NCBI GenBank assembly: GCA_036824245.1
Contig: DAITAO010000007.1
Coordinates: 1-64,000 of the forward strand
Source of the DNA: JACVRM01 sp036824245
GTDB taxonomy: Bacteria; Actinomycetota; Thermoleophilia; Gaiellales; Gaiellaceae
Length of the DNA stretch: 64,000 nucleotides
Reading direction: 5' to 3'
Shown here one piece after another: positions 8,541-16,531 of the stretch (the first letter of the stretch is position 1; each line of letters starts with the position of its first letter). The notes beneath the pieces were generated by a model. The model did not search any database, had not been told where the DNA came from, and saw only the letters and a list, made by a program, of their open reading frames with translations. The translations under genes and the position numbers were made by a program.

Positions 8541-8984
8541 ATGCGAGAGGAAATTCCGCAAAGCGTCGGAAACGGAAGCGGCCATGCCGTGCGGCTCTCC
8601 ATTCCCGCGAAGGCCGAGTACATCACGCTCGTGCGCCTCGCCCTGACCGGTCTCGCAGATCTCCACCCGCTGCCTGACGAGACGCTGGGCGACCTGAAGC
8701 TGGCCGTCACCGAGGCGTGCTCGAACTCGGTCCGCCACGCCTACAGGAGCACCAACGACGGCGTCGTCGACGTTCTCTACGAGCTCGGCGAGGACCGCCT
8801 GGTCGTCGAGGTGGCCGACAACGGCTCGGGCTTCGTCCACAACGCGCAGAGGCCGCGCGCCGAGCTGGACGAGGGCGGTCTGGGGATCGCGATCATCCAG
8901 TCGCTCGCCGACGAGTTCGAGGTGAGCACGGGTCCGGACGGCGCCGGCTTGCGGCTGCGCTTTGTCAAACTGCTGAAGGAGTAG
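8541..8984 (+). CDS. RsbW-like anti-sigma factor/serine kinase (HATPase_c_2)
   Basis: GHKL ATPase of 147 residues, the family that phosphorylates anti-anti-sigma proteins and holds stress sigma factors. The N box is EACSNSVRHAY (Asn62 region), G1 is VADNGSGF (Asp93) and the lid/G2 is GGLGIAIIQSLADE. The length is standard for RsbW/SpoIIAB. No sigma factor or STAS partner is adjacent, so the partner must lie elsewhere. The ATG at 8541 is supported by the leaderless -10 box. The next gene, treT, starts 28 nt later and may share this promoter, which would link trehalose synthesis to stress signalling (inference). Confidence 0.87.
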   Translation: MREEIPQSVGNGSGHAVRLSIPAKAEYITLVRLALTGLADLHPLPDETLGDLKLAVTEACSNSVRHAYRSTNDGVVDVLYELGEDRLVVEVADNGSGFVHNAQRPRAELDEGGLGIAIIQSLADEFEVSTGPDGAGLRLRFVKLLKE

Positions 8985-9012
8985 GCGCCGCTACCCGCGA
9001 ACCTCGCGCGAG

Positions 9013-10314
9013 GTGGTCGCTCGCGCACACCCTCCCATGCTCCAGCTCGTCAATGTCGGACACAAGGCGCTCGCGGACTACGCGACGATCGCTACGCGTG
9101 GGCTGATGGACGAGATCCGGCGCCTGGCCGCGCCGCTGGCGGGTAGCCGTGTGTTGCATCTGTCTGCAACCGCCTTCGGCGGCGGCGTGGCGGAGATCAA
9201 CTACACGCTCGTGCCGCTCATGCAGGACGCCGGCCTGGAGGTGGAGTGGCGAATCATCGGCGGCCAGGACGAGTTCTTCGACGTCACGAAGCGGATCCAC
9301 AACGCGTTACAGGGCCGTCCCGAGGGCCTGACTCCCGAGCAGGAAGAGACGTACCACCGCTACAACCGCACGAACGCCGAGGCGTTCGAGGACGACTACG
9401 ACTTCGTGATCATCCACGACCCTCAACCGGCGGCGATGCTCCAGTACGTCGGCGAGTCACGGGCTCACTGGATCTGGCGCTGCCACATCGACCTGTCGGA
9501 GCCGTTCCTGCCGGTCCTCGAGTTCCTCGGCCCGGCGCTGGCCGGCTACGAGGCGGCCATCTTTCATATGCCGGAGTACGTGCCGGCCATCGCGGGCCTG
9601 CCGCCCGCCTACATCTGGCCGCCCGCCATCGATCCGCTGACGCCCAAGAACATGGCCCTCTCCCCGGAGGACGCCGCCTACATCGTCGACCAGTTCGGCA
9701 TTGACGTCGACCGGCCGCTCCTCACGCAGGTCTCCCGATTCGACCCGTGGAAGGACCCGCTCGGCGTCATCGACGCGTACCGCGAGGTGAAGCGCACGCA
9801 TCCCGACACCCAGCTGGCGCTGGTCGGCTCGATGGCACACGACGACCCGGAGGGCTGGGAGTTCTACAACCAGACCGTGACCTACGCGGCCGGCGACCCG
9901 GACATCTTCATCCTGTCCAACCTCAACAACGTCGGCTCGGTGGAGGTGAACGCCTTCCAGGTGCACTCCGCGGCGGTGCTGCAGAAGTCGATCCGCGAGG
10001 GCTTCGGCCTGACCGTGACGGAGGCGCTCTGGAAGGCGCGGCCCACCGTCGGCGGCCGGGTGGGTGGCATCGTCCGCCAGCTCATCGAGGGCGAATCGGG
10101 CTGGCTCGTCGACTCGGCCGCCGAGTGCGCCGAAGCCTGCCGCGAGATTCTCGACGACCCGCACGGCGCGCGCCAGCGAGGGCTGCGCGGCAAGGAGATC
10201 GTGCGCCGCAACTACCTGACGCCGCGCCTGTTGCGCGACTGGCTGGCGCTCTTCAACCGCCTGACCGGCAACGACACCGGCGAGACGGAGCTCGTCGTCG
10301 CGACTGCCGCGTAA
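9013..10314 (+). CDS. treT: trehalose synthase TreT-like (GT4)
   Basis: GT4 enzyme of about 433 residues resembling trehalose glycosyltransferring synthase, which joins NDP-glucose and glucose to trehalose in one step. Typical stretches are LHLSATAFGGGVAEI near the N-terminus, HDPQPAAM, the acceptor-domain histidine RCHIDLS, VSRFDPWKDP at the start of the donor domain, and SIREGFGLTVTEALWK, which carries the donor-binding glutamates. The start may be GTG 9013 (used here) or ATG 9037. The gene sits directly before an otsA-like gene, so two trehalose routes are paired. Other GT4 activities are possible but the match along the whole length is good. Confidence 0.82.
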   Translation: MVARAHPPMLQLVNVGHKALADYATIATRGLMDEIRRLAAPLAGSRVLHLSATAFGGGVAEINYTLVPLMQDAGLEVEWRIIGGQDEFFDVTKRIHNALQGRPEGLTPEQEETYHRYNRTNAEAFEDDYDFVIIHDPQPAAMLQYVGESRAHWIWRCHIDLSEPFLPVLEFLGPALAGYEAAIFHMPEYVPAIAGLPPAYIWPPAIDPLTPKNMALSPEDAAYIVDQFGIDVDRPLLTQVSRFDPWKDPLGVIDAYREVKRTHPDTQLALVGSMAHDDPEGWEFYNQTVTYAAGDPDIFILSNLNNVGSVEVNAFQVHSAAVLQKSIREGFGLTVTEALWKARPTVGGRVGGIVRQLIEGESGWLVDSAAECAEACREILDDPHGARQRGLRGKEIVRRNYLTPRLLRDWLALFNRLTGNDTGETELVVATAA

Positions 10315-10315
10315 C

Positions 10316-10321
10316 TAGGGT
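10316..10321 (+). promoter_or_regulatory. possible -10 box TAGGGT before otsA
   Basis: TAGGGT overlaps the treT stop region and ends 9 nt before the GTG at 10331. It could give a leaderless otsA transcript independent of treT. Readthrough from treT is equally possible. Confidence 0.35.
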
Positions 10322-10330
10322 GCCGGGCAG

Positions 10331-11821
10331 GTGCAGGCCCGGCGCAAGCTCATCATCGTCTCGAACCGCGGCCCGGTCGGCTACACGCTCGACCCGGCCG
10401 GCGAGCTCGAGGCCAGGCGCGGCGGCGGCGGTCTCGTGACCGCCCTGCGCAGCCTGGTCAGCCATCACGACGTGACCTGGATCGCGAGCGTGATGAGCGA
10501 GGGCGACCGGGTGATGTCCGAGCGTCACGGCGGCGGCGCGTTCGGCGAGCGCGCCCGCGACGGCGCCGAATACAGGCTCAGGCTCGTCTTGCACGAGCTG
10601 CAGGTTTACGACTGGTACTACAACGTCGTCGCCAACCCGGTGCTCTGGTTTGCGCAGCACTACCTCTGGGACCTCGCGGCGTCCCCCGACTGGGATCACG
10701 GGCTGCACAACGCCTGGCACAACGGCTACGTGGTGGCGAACGCGAACTTCGCCGACGCGGTGCTCGACGAGCTCGAGCAGCAGCCCGACGCGGCGATCTT
10801 CTTTCACGACTACCACCTCTACGTCGCGCCGGGGCTTGTGCGTGAACGTGCACCCGATGCGACACTGGCCCACTTCGTGCACATCCCATGGCCGGGCGCT
10901 GACTACTGGCGCGTGCTTCCCGAGGACATTCGCCGGGCCGTACACGAGGGCGTGCTCGCGAACGACGTGGTCGGCTTCCACACCGAGCGCTGGCGCCGCA
11001 ACTTCCTGCGCAGCTGCGAGGACATCGTGGGCGGCCGGATCGACCACGCGGCAGCGCAGGTCGAGTACGGCGGCCGGCGCGTAGCGGCTCGTTCACGTCC
11101 GATTTCGGTCGACCCGTCAGAGTTCGACGAGCTGGCGCGCAGCGAGGAGGTGTTGGCCGCAGAGGCAAGTCTCATGGAGACGCGCCGCGAGTTCCTCATC
11201 CTGCGTGTCGATCGAACCGACCCGTCCAAGAACGTTGTGCGCGGGCTGCGTGCCTACGAGCTCTTCCTCGAGGCTCACCCGGAGTTCTACGGCCGCATCC
11301 AGATGCTCGCTTTCCTGGATCCTTCGCGCCAGGACATTCCCGAGTACGCCGAGTACCTGGCTGCGATCCAGCGTGCCGCGCGCACCGTGAACGACCGCTT
11401 CCAGCACGCCGGCTGGACGCCGCTCGACCTGCAGATCGCCGACAACTTTCCGCAGGCGGTAGCCGCCTACAAGCAGTTCGACGTGCTGCTCGTCAACGCG
11501 ATCTTCGACGGCCTGAACCTGGTCGCGAAGGAGGCTCCGCTCGTCAACCAGCGTGACGGGGTACTCGTACTCTCCGAGAATGCGGGCGCACACGAGCAGC
11601 TGGGCGAATGGGCACTCACCGTCAATCCGTTCGACGTGGCCGGGCAGGCCGACGCGATCTATGAGGCGCTCACGATGTTGCCGGAGGAGCGCCGGCGGCG
11701 GATCGAAGGCATCCGGCGCGCGGTCCGCGAGCACGACATCGACCGCTGGATCCGCGACCAGCTCCACGACCTGAACGTTGCACAGCCGGCGCGTGCGGAG
11801 GCGCTGGAGGCGGGCCGGTGA
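10331..11821 (+). CDS. otsA: trehalose-6-phosphate synthase (GT20, OtsA-like)
   Basis: GT20 enzyme of 496 residues that couples a nucleotide sugar to glucose-6-phosphate. Typical motifs are SNRGPVGY at the N-terminus, GGGGLVTAL (phosphate loop), FFHDYHLYVAP and LAHFVHIPWP (acceptor site), DRTDPSKN (start of donor domain) and LNLVAKEAPLVN (donor-site glutamate). No OtsB phosphatase is nearby, so the phosphate must be removed by an enzyme coded elsewhere. A related GT20 product such as glucosylglycerol phosphate cannot be excluded. The moaC GTG overlaps its TGA. Confidence 0.87.
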   Translation: MQARRKLIIVSNRGPVGYTLDPAGELEARRGGGGLVTALRSLVSHHDVTWIASVMSEGDRVMSERHGGGAFGERARDGAEYRLRLVLHELQVYDWYYNVVANPVLWFAQHYLWDLAASPDWDHGLHNAWHNGYVVANANFADAVLDELEQQPDAAIFFHDYHLYVAPGLVRERAPDATLAHFVHIPWPGADYWRVLPEDIRRAVHEGVLANDVVGFHTERWRRNFLRSCEDIVGGRIDHAAAQVEYGGRRVAARSRPISVDPSEFDELARSEEVLAAEASLMETRREFLILRVDRTDPSKNVVRGLRAYELFLEAHPEFYGRIQMLAFLDPSRQDIPEYAEYLAAIQRAARTVNDRFQHAGWTPLDLQIADNFPQAVAAYKQFDVLLVNAIFDGLNLVAKEAPLVNQRDGVLVLSENAGAHEQLGEWALTVNPFDVAGQADAIYEALTMLPEERRRRIEGIRRAVREHDIDRWIRDQLHDLNVAQPARAEALEAGR

Positions 11822-12264
11822 GCGAGCTCTCCCATGTGGACGAGAGCGGCGGCGTCCGCATGGTCGACGTCGGCACCAAGGTCGACTCGCACCGTCGCGC
11901 AGTTGCCCGTGCGACGGTGCGCATGCGTCGCGAGACCGCCGAGCGGCTGGGCGAGCTGCCCAAGGGAGATGCTCTCGTGACGGCGCAAGTCGCGGGCGTC
12001 ATGGCCGCGAAGCGGACCAGCGACCTGATTCCGCTCTGCCATCCCCTGCCGCTGTCGCACATCGACGTGCGCGTGGAGGTCGGGGAGGGAGGGGTGGAGA
12101 TCACGGCGTCTGCCGAGGCCACCGCGAAGACGGGCGTCGAGATGGAGGCGCTCGTCGCGGCCTCCGTCGCTGCGCTGACCGTCTACGACATGGCCAAGGC
12201 GATTGACCGCGACCTGGTGGTGAGCGAGGTGCGGCTCATCGAGAAGACGAAGTCGCCGGCGTGA
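11818..12264 (+). CDS. moaC: cyclic pyranopterin monophosphate synthase MoaC
   Basis: Second step of molybdenum cofactor synthesis: converts the MoaA product to cyclic pyranopterin monophosphate. The protein has 148 residues, a normal length. Conserved blocks are MVDVGTKVDSHRRAVA, LIPLCHPLPLSHID (active-site histidine) and GVEMEALVAASVAALTVYDM with the lysine that follows (AKAIDR). The GTG at 11818 overlaps the otsA stop by 4 nt and its own stop overlaps mog/moaB, so translation is coupled. MoaA is not in the window. Confidence 0.95.
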   Translation: MSELSHVDESGGVRMVDVGTKVDSHRRAVARATVRMRRETAERLGELPKGDALVTAQVAGVMAAKRTSDLIPLCHPLPLSHIDVRVEVGEGGVEITASAEATAKTGVEMEALVAASVAALTVYDMAKAIDRDLVVSEVRLIEKTKSPA

Positions 12265-12740
12265 GAGCTGCCGTGCTGACCGTCTCGGACGGCGTGGCCG
12301 CGGGTGAACGCGAGGACCGCAGCGGCGATGTGCTGGAGGAGTTGCTCTCCGGGGAGGGGCACGAGGTCCTGCGGCGGGTCGTTCCGGACGAGCGAGACGC
12401 GATAGCCGAGGCGATCGCGGAGCTGGCCGAGGAAGCCCAACTCGTCCTGACGACGGGCGGCACCGGGCTCGCGCTGCGGGACGTGACGCCCGAGGCGACG
12501 CTGGAAGTGATCGAACGCCTCGCGCCTGGGATCGCCGAGGCGCTGCGCGCCGACTCGATCGCCAAGACGCCACACGGATTGCTCTCACGTGGAGTGGCCG
12601 GTGTGCGCGGCCGGACGCTGGTCGTGAATCTTCCCGGCTCACCGGGCGGCTGCCGGGACGGGTTCGCCGTGCTGCAGCCCGCCCTCGAGCACGCGGTCTC
12701 GCTGCTGGCGGGCGAGCGGACGGCTCACCGCCAGACGTGA
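12261..12740 (+). CDS. MogA/MoaB-family molybdopterin adenylyltransferase
   Basis: MoCF_biosynth domain protein of 159 residues that adenylates molybdopterin before molybdenum insertion. The N-terminal strand LTVSDGVAAGEREDRSG, the central TTGGTGLALRDVTPE loop and LVVNLPGSPGG near the C-terminus are diagnostic. It starts at GTG 12261, overlapping moaC by 4 nt, and is followed with a 4-nt overlap by the prenyltransferase. MogA and MoaB cannot be separated from sequence alone. Confidence 0.9.
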   Translation: MRAAVLTVSDGVAAGEREDRSGDVLEELLSGEGHEVLRRVVPDERDAIAEAIAELAEEAQLVLTTGGTGLALRDVTPEATLEVIERLAPGIAEALRADSIAKTPHGLLSRGVAGVRGRTLVVNLPGSPGGCRDGFAVLQPALEHAVSLLAGERTAHRQT

Positions 12741-13600
12741 GCGTCGCCGGCCTGGCCGCCTACCCGAGGCGGTTCGCGTCGCTCGTCAGGGTCGAGCACA
12801 CGGTCTTTGCGCTGCCGTTCGCCTACGTGGGCTCGTTCCTCGCCGTCGACGGCGTGCCGGGCGCGGGCGACCTCGTCTGGGTGACCGTGGCGATGGTGGG
12901 AGCACGCTCGCTCGCCATGGGCCTGAACCGCCTGATCGACCGCACTGTCGACGCCCGCAATCCGCGCACGGCCGCCCGCGAGCTGCCCGCCGGCGCGCTG
13001 CTGCCCTGGCAGGTGCTGGCCTTCTGCGTCGCCTCGCTGGGAATCTTTCTCCTCGCCGTCTGGCAACTCGATCCACTGGTGCGCTGGCTCTGGCCGATTC
13101 CGGTGGCGGGCTTCGTGATCTATCCGTATCTAAAGCGCTTCACGTGGCTCTCGCACTTCTGGCTCGGTGCCGTGGACGGGCTGGCGCCCGTGGGCGGCTG
13201 GGTGGCGCTGACGGGCGAGCTTCCGCTCGACGCCTGGCTGCTCGGTGCGGCCGTCGCGCTCTGGATCGCCGGCTTCGACCTCTTCTATTCGCTCTTCGAT
13301 GTCGAGATCGACCGCGCCCAGGGCTTGCACAGCTGGGCGGTGCGGTTCGGGGAGCAGGCGGTCTTCCGGGGCGCGCGACTCTGCCACGCGGCGACCGTGG
13401 CGCTGCTCGCGGCCGTGGGGCTCGGGCTGGAGCTCGGCGCCGCCTACTGGCTCGGCGTGGCTGCTGTGGGGATGCTCCTGCTCTACGAGCACCGGCTGAT
13501 CCGGCCCGGTGACCTGCGCCGCCTCGATGCGGCGTTCTTCACCGTGAACGGCTTGATCAGCGTGGTCTTCTTCGCCTTTGTGCTCGCCGACTCGCTTTGA
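12737..13600 (+). CDS. mqnP: UbiA-family prenyltransferase, MqnP-like
   Basis: Integral membrane prenyltransferase of 287 residues, likely for menaquinone via the futalosine route (MqnP/ubiA_other group). The first Asp-rich motif is NRLIDRTVDARNPRTAARE (with the NPRT signature of this group). The second is DVEIDRAQGLHS. Seven to nine hydrophobic helices surround them. It is coupled to the mog/moaB gene (GTG 12737 overlaps the TGA) and is followed by the heme exporter genes. The quinone role is family knowledge; the other mqn genes are not here. Confidence 0.87.
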   Translation: MSVAGLAAYPRRFASLVRVEHTVFALPFAYVGSFLAVDGVPGAGDLVWVTVAMVGARSLAMGLNRLIDRTVDARNPRTAARELPAGALLPWQVLAFCVASLGIFLLAVWQLDPLVRWLWPIPVAGFVIYPYLKRFTWLSHFWLGAVDGLAPVGGWVALTGELPLDAWLLGAAVALWIAGFDLFYSLFDVEIDRAQGLHSWAVRFGEQAVFRGARLCHAATVALLAAVGLGLELGAAYWLGVAAVGMLLLYEHRLIRPGDLRRLDAAFFTVNGLISVVFFAFVLADSL

Positions 13601-13659
13601 CGCGGACCCAAGCAACAGACTGGTGCAAGGTCAAGTCGGCTGCCACGGGTGGCCGAAAC

Positions 13660-13665
13660 TAGACT
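13660..13665 (+). promoter_or_regulatory. -10 box TAGACT for the ccm-hem operon, leaderless
   Basis: TAGACT lies exactly 7 nt before the GTG at 13673. This supports a leaderless start there rather than at the GTG at 13649, which lies upstream of the box. It probably drives ccmA through hemC or hemD. Confidence 0.6.
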
Positions 13666-13672
13666 GATCCGC

Positions 13673-14257
13673 GTGATCCGGGCCCGGGGTCTCTCCAAGC
13701 GTTTCGGCGCCAAGCGCGTGTTGCACGGGCTCGATTTCGTCCTGGAAGAGGGCGCCCTGCTGGTCGTCACCGGGCCGAATGGATCGGGCAAGACGACCCT
13801 GCTCCGGCTGTGTGCCGGTCTGACCGTTCCCACGACCGGCGAGCTCGAGGTGGACGCCGAGCGTGCCGCGATCGGCTTCCTCAGCCACGAGCCGCTCGTC
13901 TACCGCGAGCTCACGCCGGTCGAGAACCTCGATCTCTACGGGCGCCTCTACCGGGTGCCCGAGCGCCGCGAGCGCATCGGCATGCTGCTCGAGCGGTTCG
14001 GCCTCTGGGAGGAGCGCCGCACTCGCGTCGGGACTTTCTCGCAGGGCATGCTGCAGCGGCTGGCGCTCTGCCGCGCGCTCCTGCACGAGCCCGAGCTGAT
14101 CCTGCTCGACGAGCCATTCGCGGGGCTCGATCCGGAGGGCGCCGAACTCGTCGACCGCGAGCTGCGCGAGCTGGCCGGTCGTCGCACGCTGGTCGTGTCG
14201 ACGCACGCGCCCGAGCGTCTCGAGCCGCTCGCGCCCGCCCGCCTGGCGCTCTCGTGA
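13673..14257 (+). CDS. ccmA: heme exporter ATPase CcmA
   Basis: ABC ATPase of 194 residues that powers CcmB/CcmC in heme handling for cytochrome c maturation. Walker A is GPNGSGKTTLL, the signature is FSQGMLQRLALCR, Walker B is LILLDEPFAGLD and the H-loop is STHAPE. The GTG at 13673 fits the leaderless promoter and gives the usual N-terminus IRARGLSKRFG. An upstream GTG at 13649 would add eight residues. The stop overlaps the ccmB GTG (GTGA). Confidence 0.92.
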   Translation: MIRARGLSKRFGAKRVLHGLDFVLEEGALLVVTGPNGSGKTTLLRLCAGLTVPTTGELEVDAERAAIGFLSHEPLVYRELTPVENLDLYGRLYRVPERRERIGMLLERFGLWEERRTRVGTFSQGMLQRLALCRALLHEPELILLDEPFAGLDPEGAELVDRELRELAGRRTLVVSTHAPERLEPLAPARLALS

Positions 14258-14895
14258 CCGGGTACTTCGGGGATGTCGCCGCGCTGGCCCGCAAGGACCT
14301 GTTGCTCGAGCTGCGCTCACGCGACACGGTGCCGGCCATGCTGCTCTTCGTCGTCGCCGCGCTCGTCGTCTTCCACTTCGCGCTTCCAGCGGGCTCAGGT
14401 GAGGACGCTGCCAACGGCCTGCTCTGGATCGGTCTCGTGTTCACCGCATTGCTCGGCCTGACACGTGCGTTCGTCGCCGAGCGTGAGCAGGAGCTCATGG
14501 ACGGCCTCGTGCTGGCGGCGCGCGACGCGAGCGCCATCTGGCTCGGCAAGGGTCTCAGCATCGTGGTCTTCCTGGGGCTCGCCGAGGCGGTCGCGCTGCC
14601 GGCGTACTGGTTCTTCTTCGAGCCCATCGGGTGGAGCATGCTGGCGGCGGTCGTTCTCGCCGACATCGGCATTGCGGCGGTGGGCACCCTGCTGTCCGCC
14701 ATGGCGGCGGCGAGCCGGGCGCGCGAGTTGTTGCTGCCGCTCCTCTTTCTGCCGCTCGGGATCCCGATCGTCGTCGGCGGGGTGGGCGCCACAGTCGAGG
14801 ACGAACCATGGCGATACCTGGCCTTTCTCGGCCTCTACGACCTCGTTTTTGCGATCCTCTCCTGGGCGAGCTTTGAGTACGTCGTTACGGAATAA
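14254..14895 (+). CDS. ccmB: heme exporter membrane subunit CcmB
   Basis: Permease of 213 residues with six hydrophobic helices. The N-terminal block ALARKDLLLELRSRD and the AFVAEREQELMDGL loop after helix 2 are characteristic of CcmB. The central stretch RARELLLPLLFLPLGIPIVV is also typical. The GTG at 14254 overlaps the ccmA stop. The ccmC start lies inside its last codons in another frame, so the genes are tightly coupled. Confidence 0.92.
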   Translation: MTGYFGDVAALARKDLLLELRSRDTVPAMLLFVVAALVVFHFALPAGSGEDAANGLLWIGLVFTALLGLTRAFVAEREQELMDGLVLAARDASAIWLGKGLSIVVFLGLAEAVALPAYWFFFEPIGWSMLAAVVLADIGIAAVGTLLSAMAAASRARELLLPLLFLPLGIPIVVGGVGATVEDEPWRYLAFLGLYDLVFAILSWASFEYVVTE

Positions 14896-15562
14896 CCAGG
14901 GCGTGGCGCTCGCCGTCGCGGCGTTCGCCCTTCTCGTCAGCGGGCTGACGCTCGCGCTCTTCTGGGCGCCCGAGGACGCCGACCAGGGCTTCAGCCAGCG
15001 GATCTTCTACATCCACGTGCCGGTCGCTCTGACCTCGTACGCCTGTTTCGGGTGGGCCGCCTGGAAGGCGCTGCGGCTGCTCTGGCAGCGCGACGAGCGG
15101 TATGACCTCGAGAGCTACGTGGCAGTGCACCTCGGTGTCATCTTCGGGGTGCTCACGCTGGCCACCGGCTCGATCTGGGCGAAGGCGTCGTGGGACGTCT
15201 GGTGGAGCTGGGGCGAGCGGCAGCTCGTCCTGTTCCTCGTGCTCTTCCTCTTCTACTCGGCGTACTTCATGCTGCGTTACTCCGTCGAGCCCGGTCGCCA
15301 GCGCGCCAACATGTCGGCGGTCTATGCGCTCTTCGGCGTCGTGCTCATTCCGATCAGCTTCCTGGCCATCCGTCTCGCCGAGGGCCTGATCCACCCGGTC
15401 GTCTTCGACCGTGACGGGCCCAACATGGCGGCGAGCATGTTCTTCACGTTCTGCGTCTGCCTGGCCGGGACTCTCGCGCTCGCCTCGGCCTTGTACCGCG
15501 TCGAGCTGTCCGGAAAGCGCCTGGACGCGAGCCTGCGCGAGCTGCGGGAGCTGCTCGCGTGA
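14873..15562 (+). CDS. ccmC: heme exporter protein CcmC
   Basis: Heme-handling membrane protein of about 229 residues with six helices. IFYIHVPVALTSYACF is the standard CcmC signature, and a histidine in AVHLGVIFGVLTLATGSIW serves as heme ligand in the family. The tryptophan-rich loop reads KASWDVWWSWGERQL, where most CcmC have WDARLTS, so the aspartate is replaced by Gly-Glu. The TTG at 14873 is preferred, giving 23-nt overlap with ccmB. The in-frame GTG at 14903 would cut into the first helix. Confidence 0.88.
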   Translation: MSTSLRNNQGVALAVAAFALLVSGLTLALFWAPEDADQGFSQRIFYIHVPVALTSYACFGWAAWKALRLLWQRDERYDLESYVAVHLGVIFGVLTLATGSIWAKASWDVWWSWGERQLVLFLVLFLFYSAYFMLRYSVEPGRQRANMSAVYALFGVVLIPISFLAIRLAEGLIHPVVFDRDGPNMAASMFFTFCVCLAGTLALASALYRVELSGKRLDASLRELRELLA

Positions 15563-15750
15563 GCTTCGCCGAGCGCAGCGTCTTTGCCGCTTATGTGGTG
15601 GTGTTCGCGGTCGTGCTCGTCTACCTCGTGATCATCGCGCTCAAGGTGGCGAGGCTCGAGAGCGATCTCTCGGAACTGGTCGAGCGGGCTCGTGAGCGCG
15701 ACCGAGGACCGTCTGCGGTCGAGAACCGCGAGCAGGCACGCGTTGGCTGA
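15559..15750 (+). CDS. ccmD: CcmD-like small membrane protein
   Basis: Small protein of 63 residues with one membrane helix (about 8-28, FAAYVVVFAVVLVYLVIIAL) and a charged cytoplasmic tail. The size, topology and position after ccmC match CcmD/CcmD-like proteins, which help release holo-CcmE from CcmABC. The GTG at 15559 overlaps the ccmC stop by 4 nt. Sequence identity in this family is always low, so the call rests largely on context. Confidence 0.75.
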   Translation: MSFAERSVFAAYVVVFAVVLVYLVIIALKVARLESDLSELVERARERDRGPSAVENREQARVG

Positions 15751-16531
15751 GCTGCTCTTCTGGCCGGCGCTCGTCGCCTATGGAGAGGCTGCTGTTGCCT
15801 ATGCGGGCAATGCCAGACATCCGGGTGTGCTCGGACGCTTCGCGACCTGGGGCGTGCGCATCGGCTGGCTCGTGCAGACCGCGTTGCTCGTCACCGAAGC
15901 CGCGCGGGCCGACGGTTTCCCGTGGGGGACGTGGGCCGGCTCGCTGAATCTGTTCGTCTGGCTGCTCGTGACGGTCTATCTGATCTGGGGTTGCCGGCCG
16001 CGCTTCCGGCTGCTGGGGCTAGCCGTCATGCCGCCGGTGGTCGCGCTGCTCGCGGTCTCGTACGCGGCGGGCGGGATCGGAGGGCGCAGCGCGGCCGATT
16101 CGTCGACGGCATTCCTCTTCCTCCACGTCGGCCTCGTGCTCGCTGCCTTCGCCGGGTTCTCGTTGGCGGCAGGGCTTGCAGCGCTTTATCTCTGGCAGGA
16201 GCGTCGCCTCAAGGAGCGTCCAGCCGGCGTGCTGCGGCTCGCCGTACCCTCCCTTGGGTCGCTCGACGAGCTGGCCGCGCGCAGCATCGCGCTCGCGCTT
16301 CCGGCGCTGACGATCGGAATAGCGGTGGGAGTGGGGCTCCTGCTCCAGCGCGGTGAGGGCGTAGATGCGCTGATCGCGGTCACGCTCGTCACCTGGGCTG
16401 TCTACGCGGCGATCCTGGTCGCGCGGTTCGGCTTCCAGTGGCGCGGCCGCCGGGTCGCCAGGCTTGTGCTGGCCGCCTTCGTGCTCGTCGTCGCGCTCAA
16501 GCTCGTCCTCCCCGTGGTGCACTTCGCATGA
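15692..16531 (+). CDS. CcsA/HemX-like cytochrome c assembly membrane protein
   Basis: Membrane protein of up to 279 residues with about eight helices and the WWD-type loop WGTWAGSLNLFVWLL. LFLHVGLVLAAFAGFSLAAG carries a conserved histidine (FLHV), a heme ligand in this family. It lies between ccmD and hemA, the place where HemX is found in many Gram-positives. GTG 15692 overlaps ccmD by 59 nt; an alternative TTG at 15743 overlaps by only 8 nt and gives LAELLFWPALVAYG. Function may be heme delivery or regulation of HemA level. Confidence 0.8.
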   Translation: MSATEDRLRSRTASRHALAELLFWPALVAYGEAAVAYAGNARHPGVLGRFATWGVRIGWLVQTALLVTEAARADGFPWGTWAGSLNLFVWLLVTVYLIWGCRPRFRLLGLAVMPPVVALLAVSYAAGGIGGRSAADSSTAFLFLHVGLVLAAFAGFSLAAGLAALYLWQERRLKERPAGVLRLAVPSLGSLDELAARSIALALPALTIGIAVGVGLLLQRGEGVDALIAVTLVTWAVYAAILVARFGFQWRGRRVARLVLAAFVLVVALKLVLPVVHFA

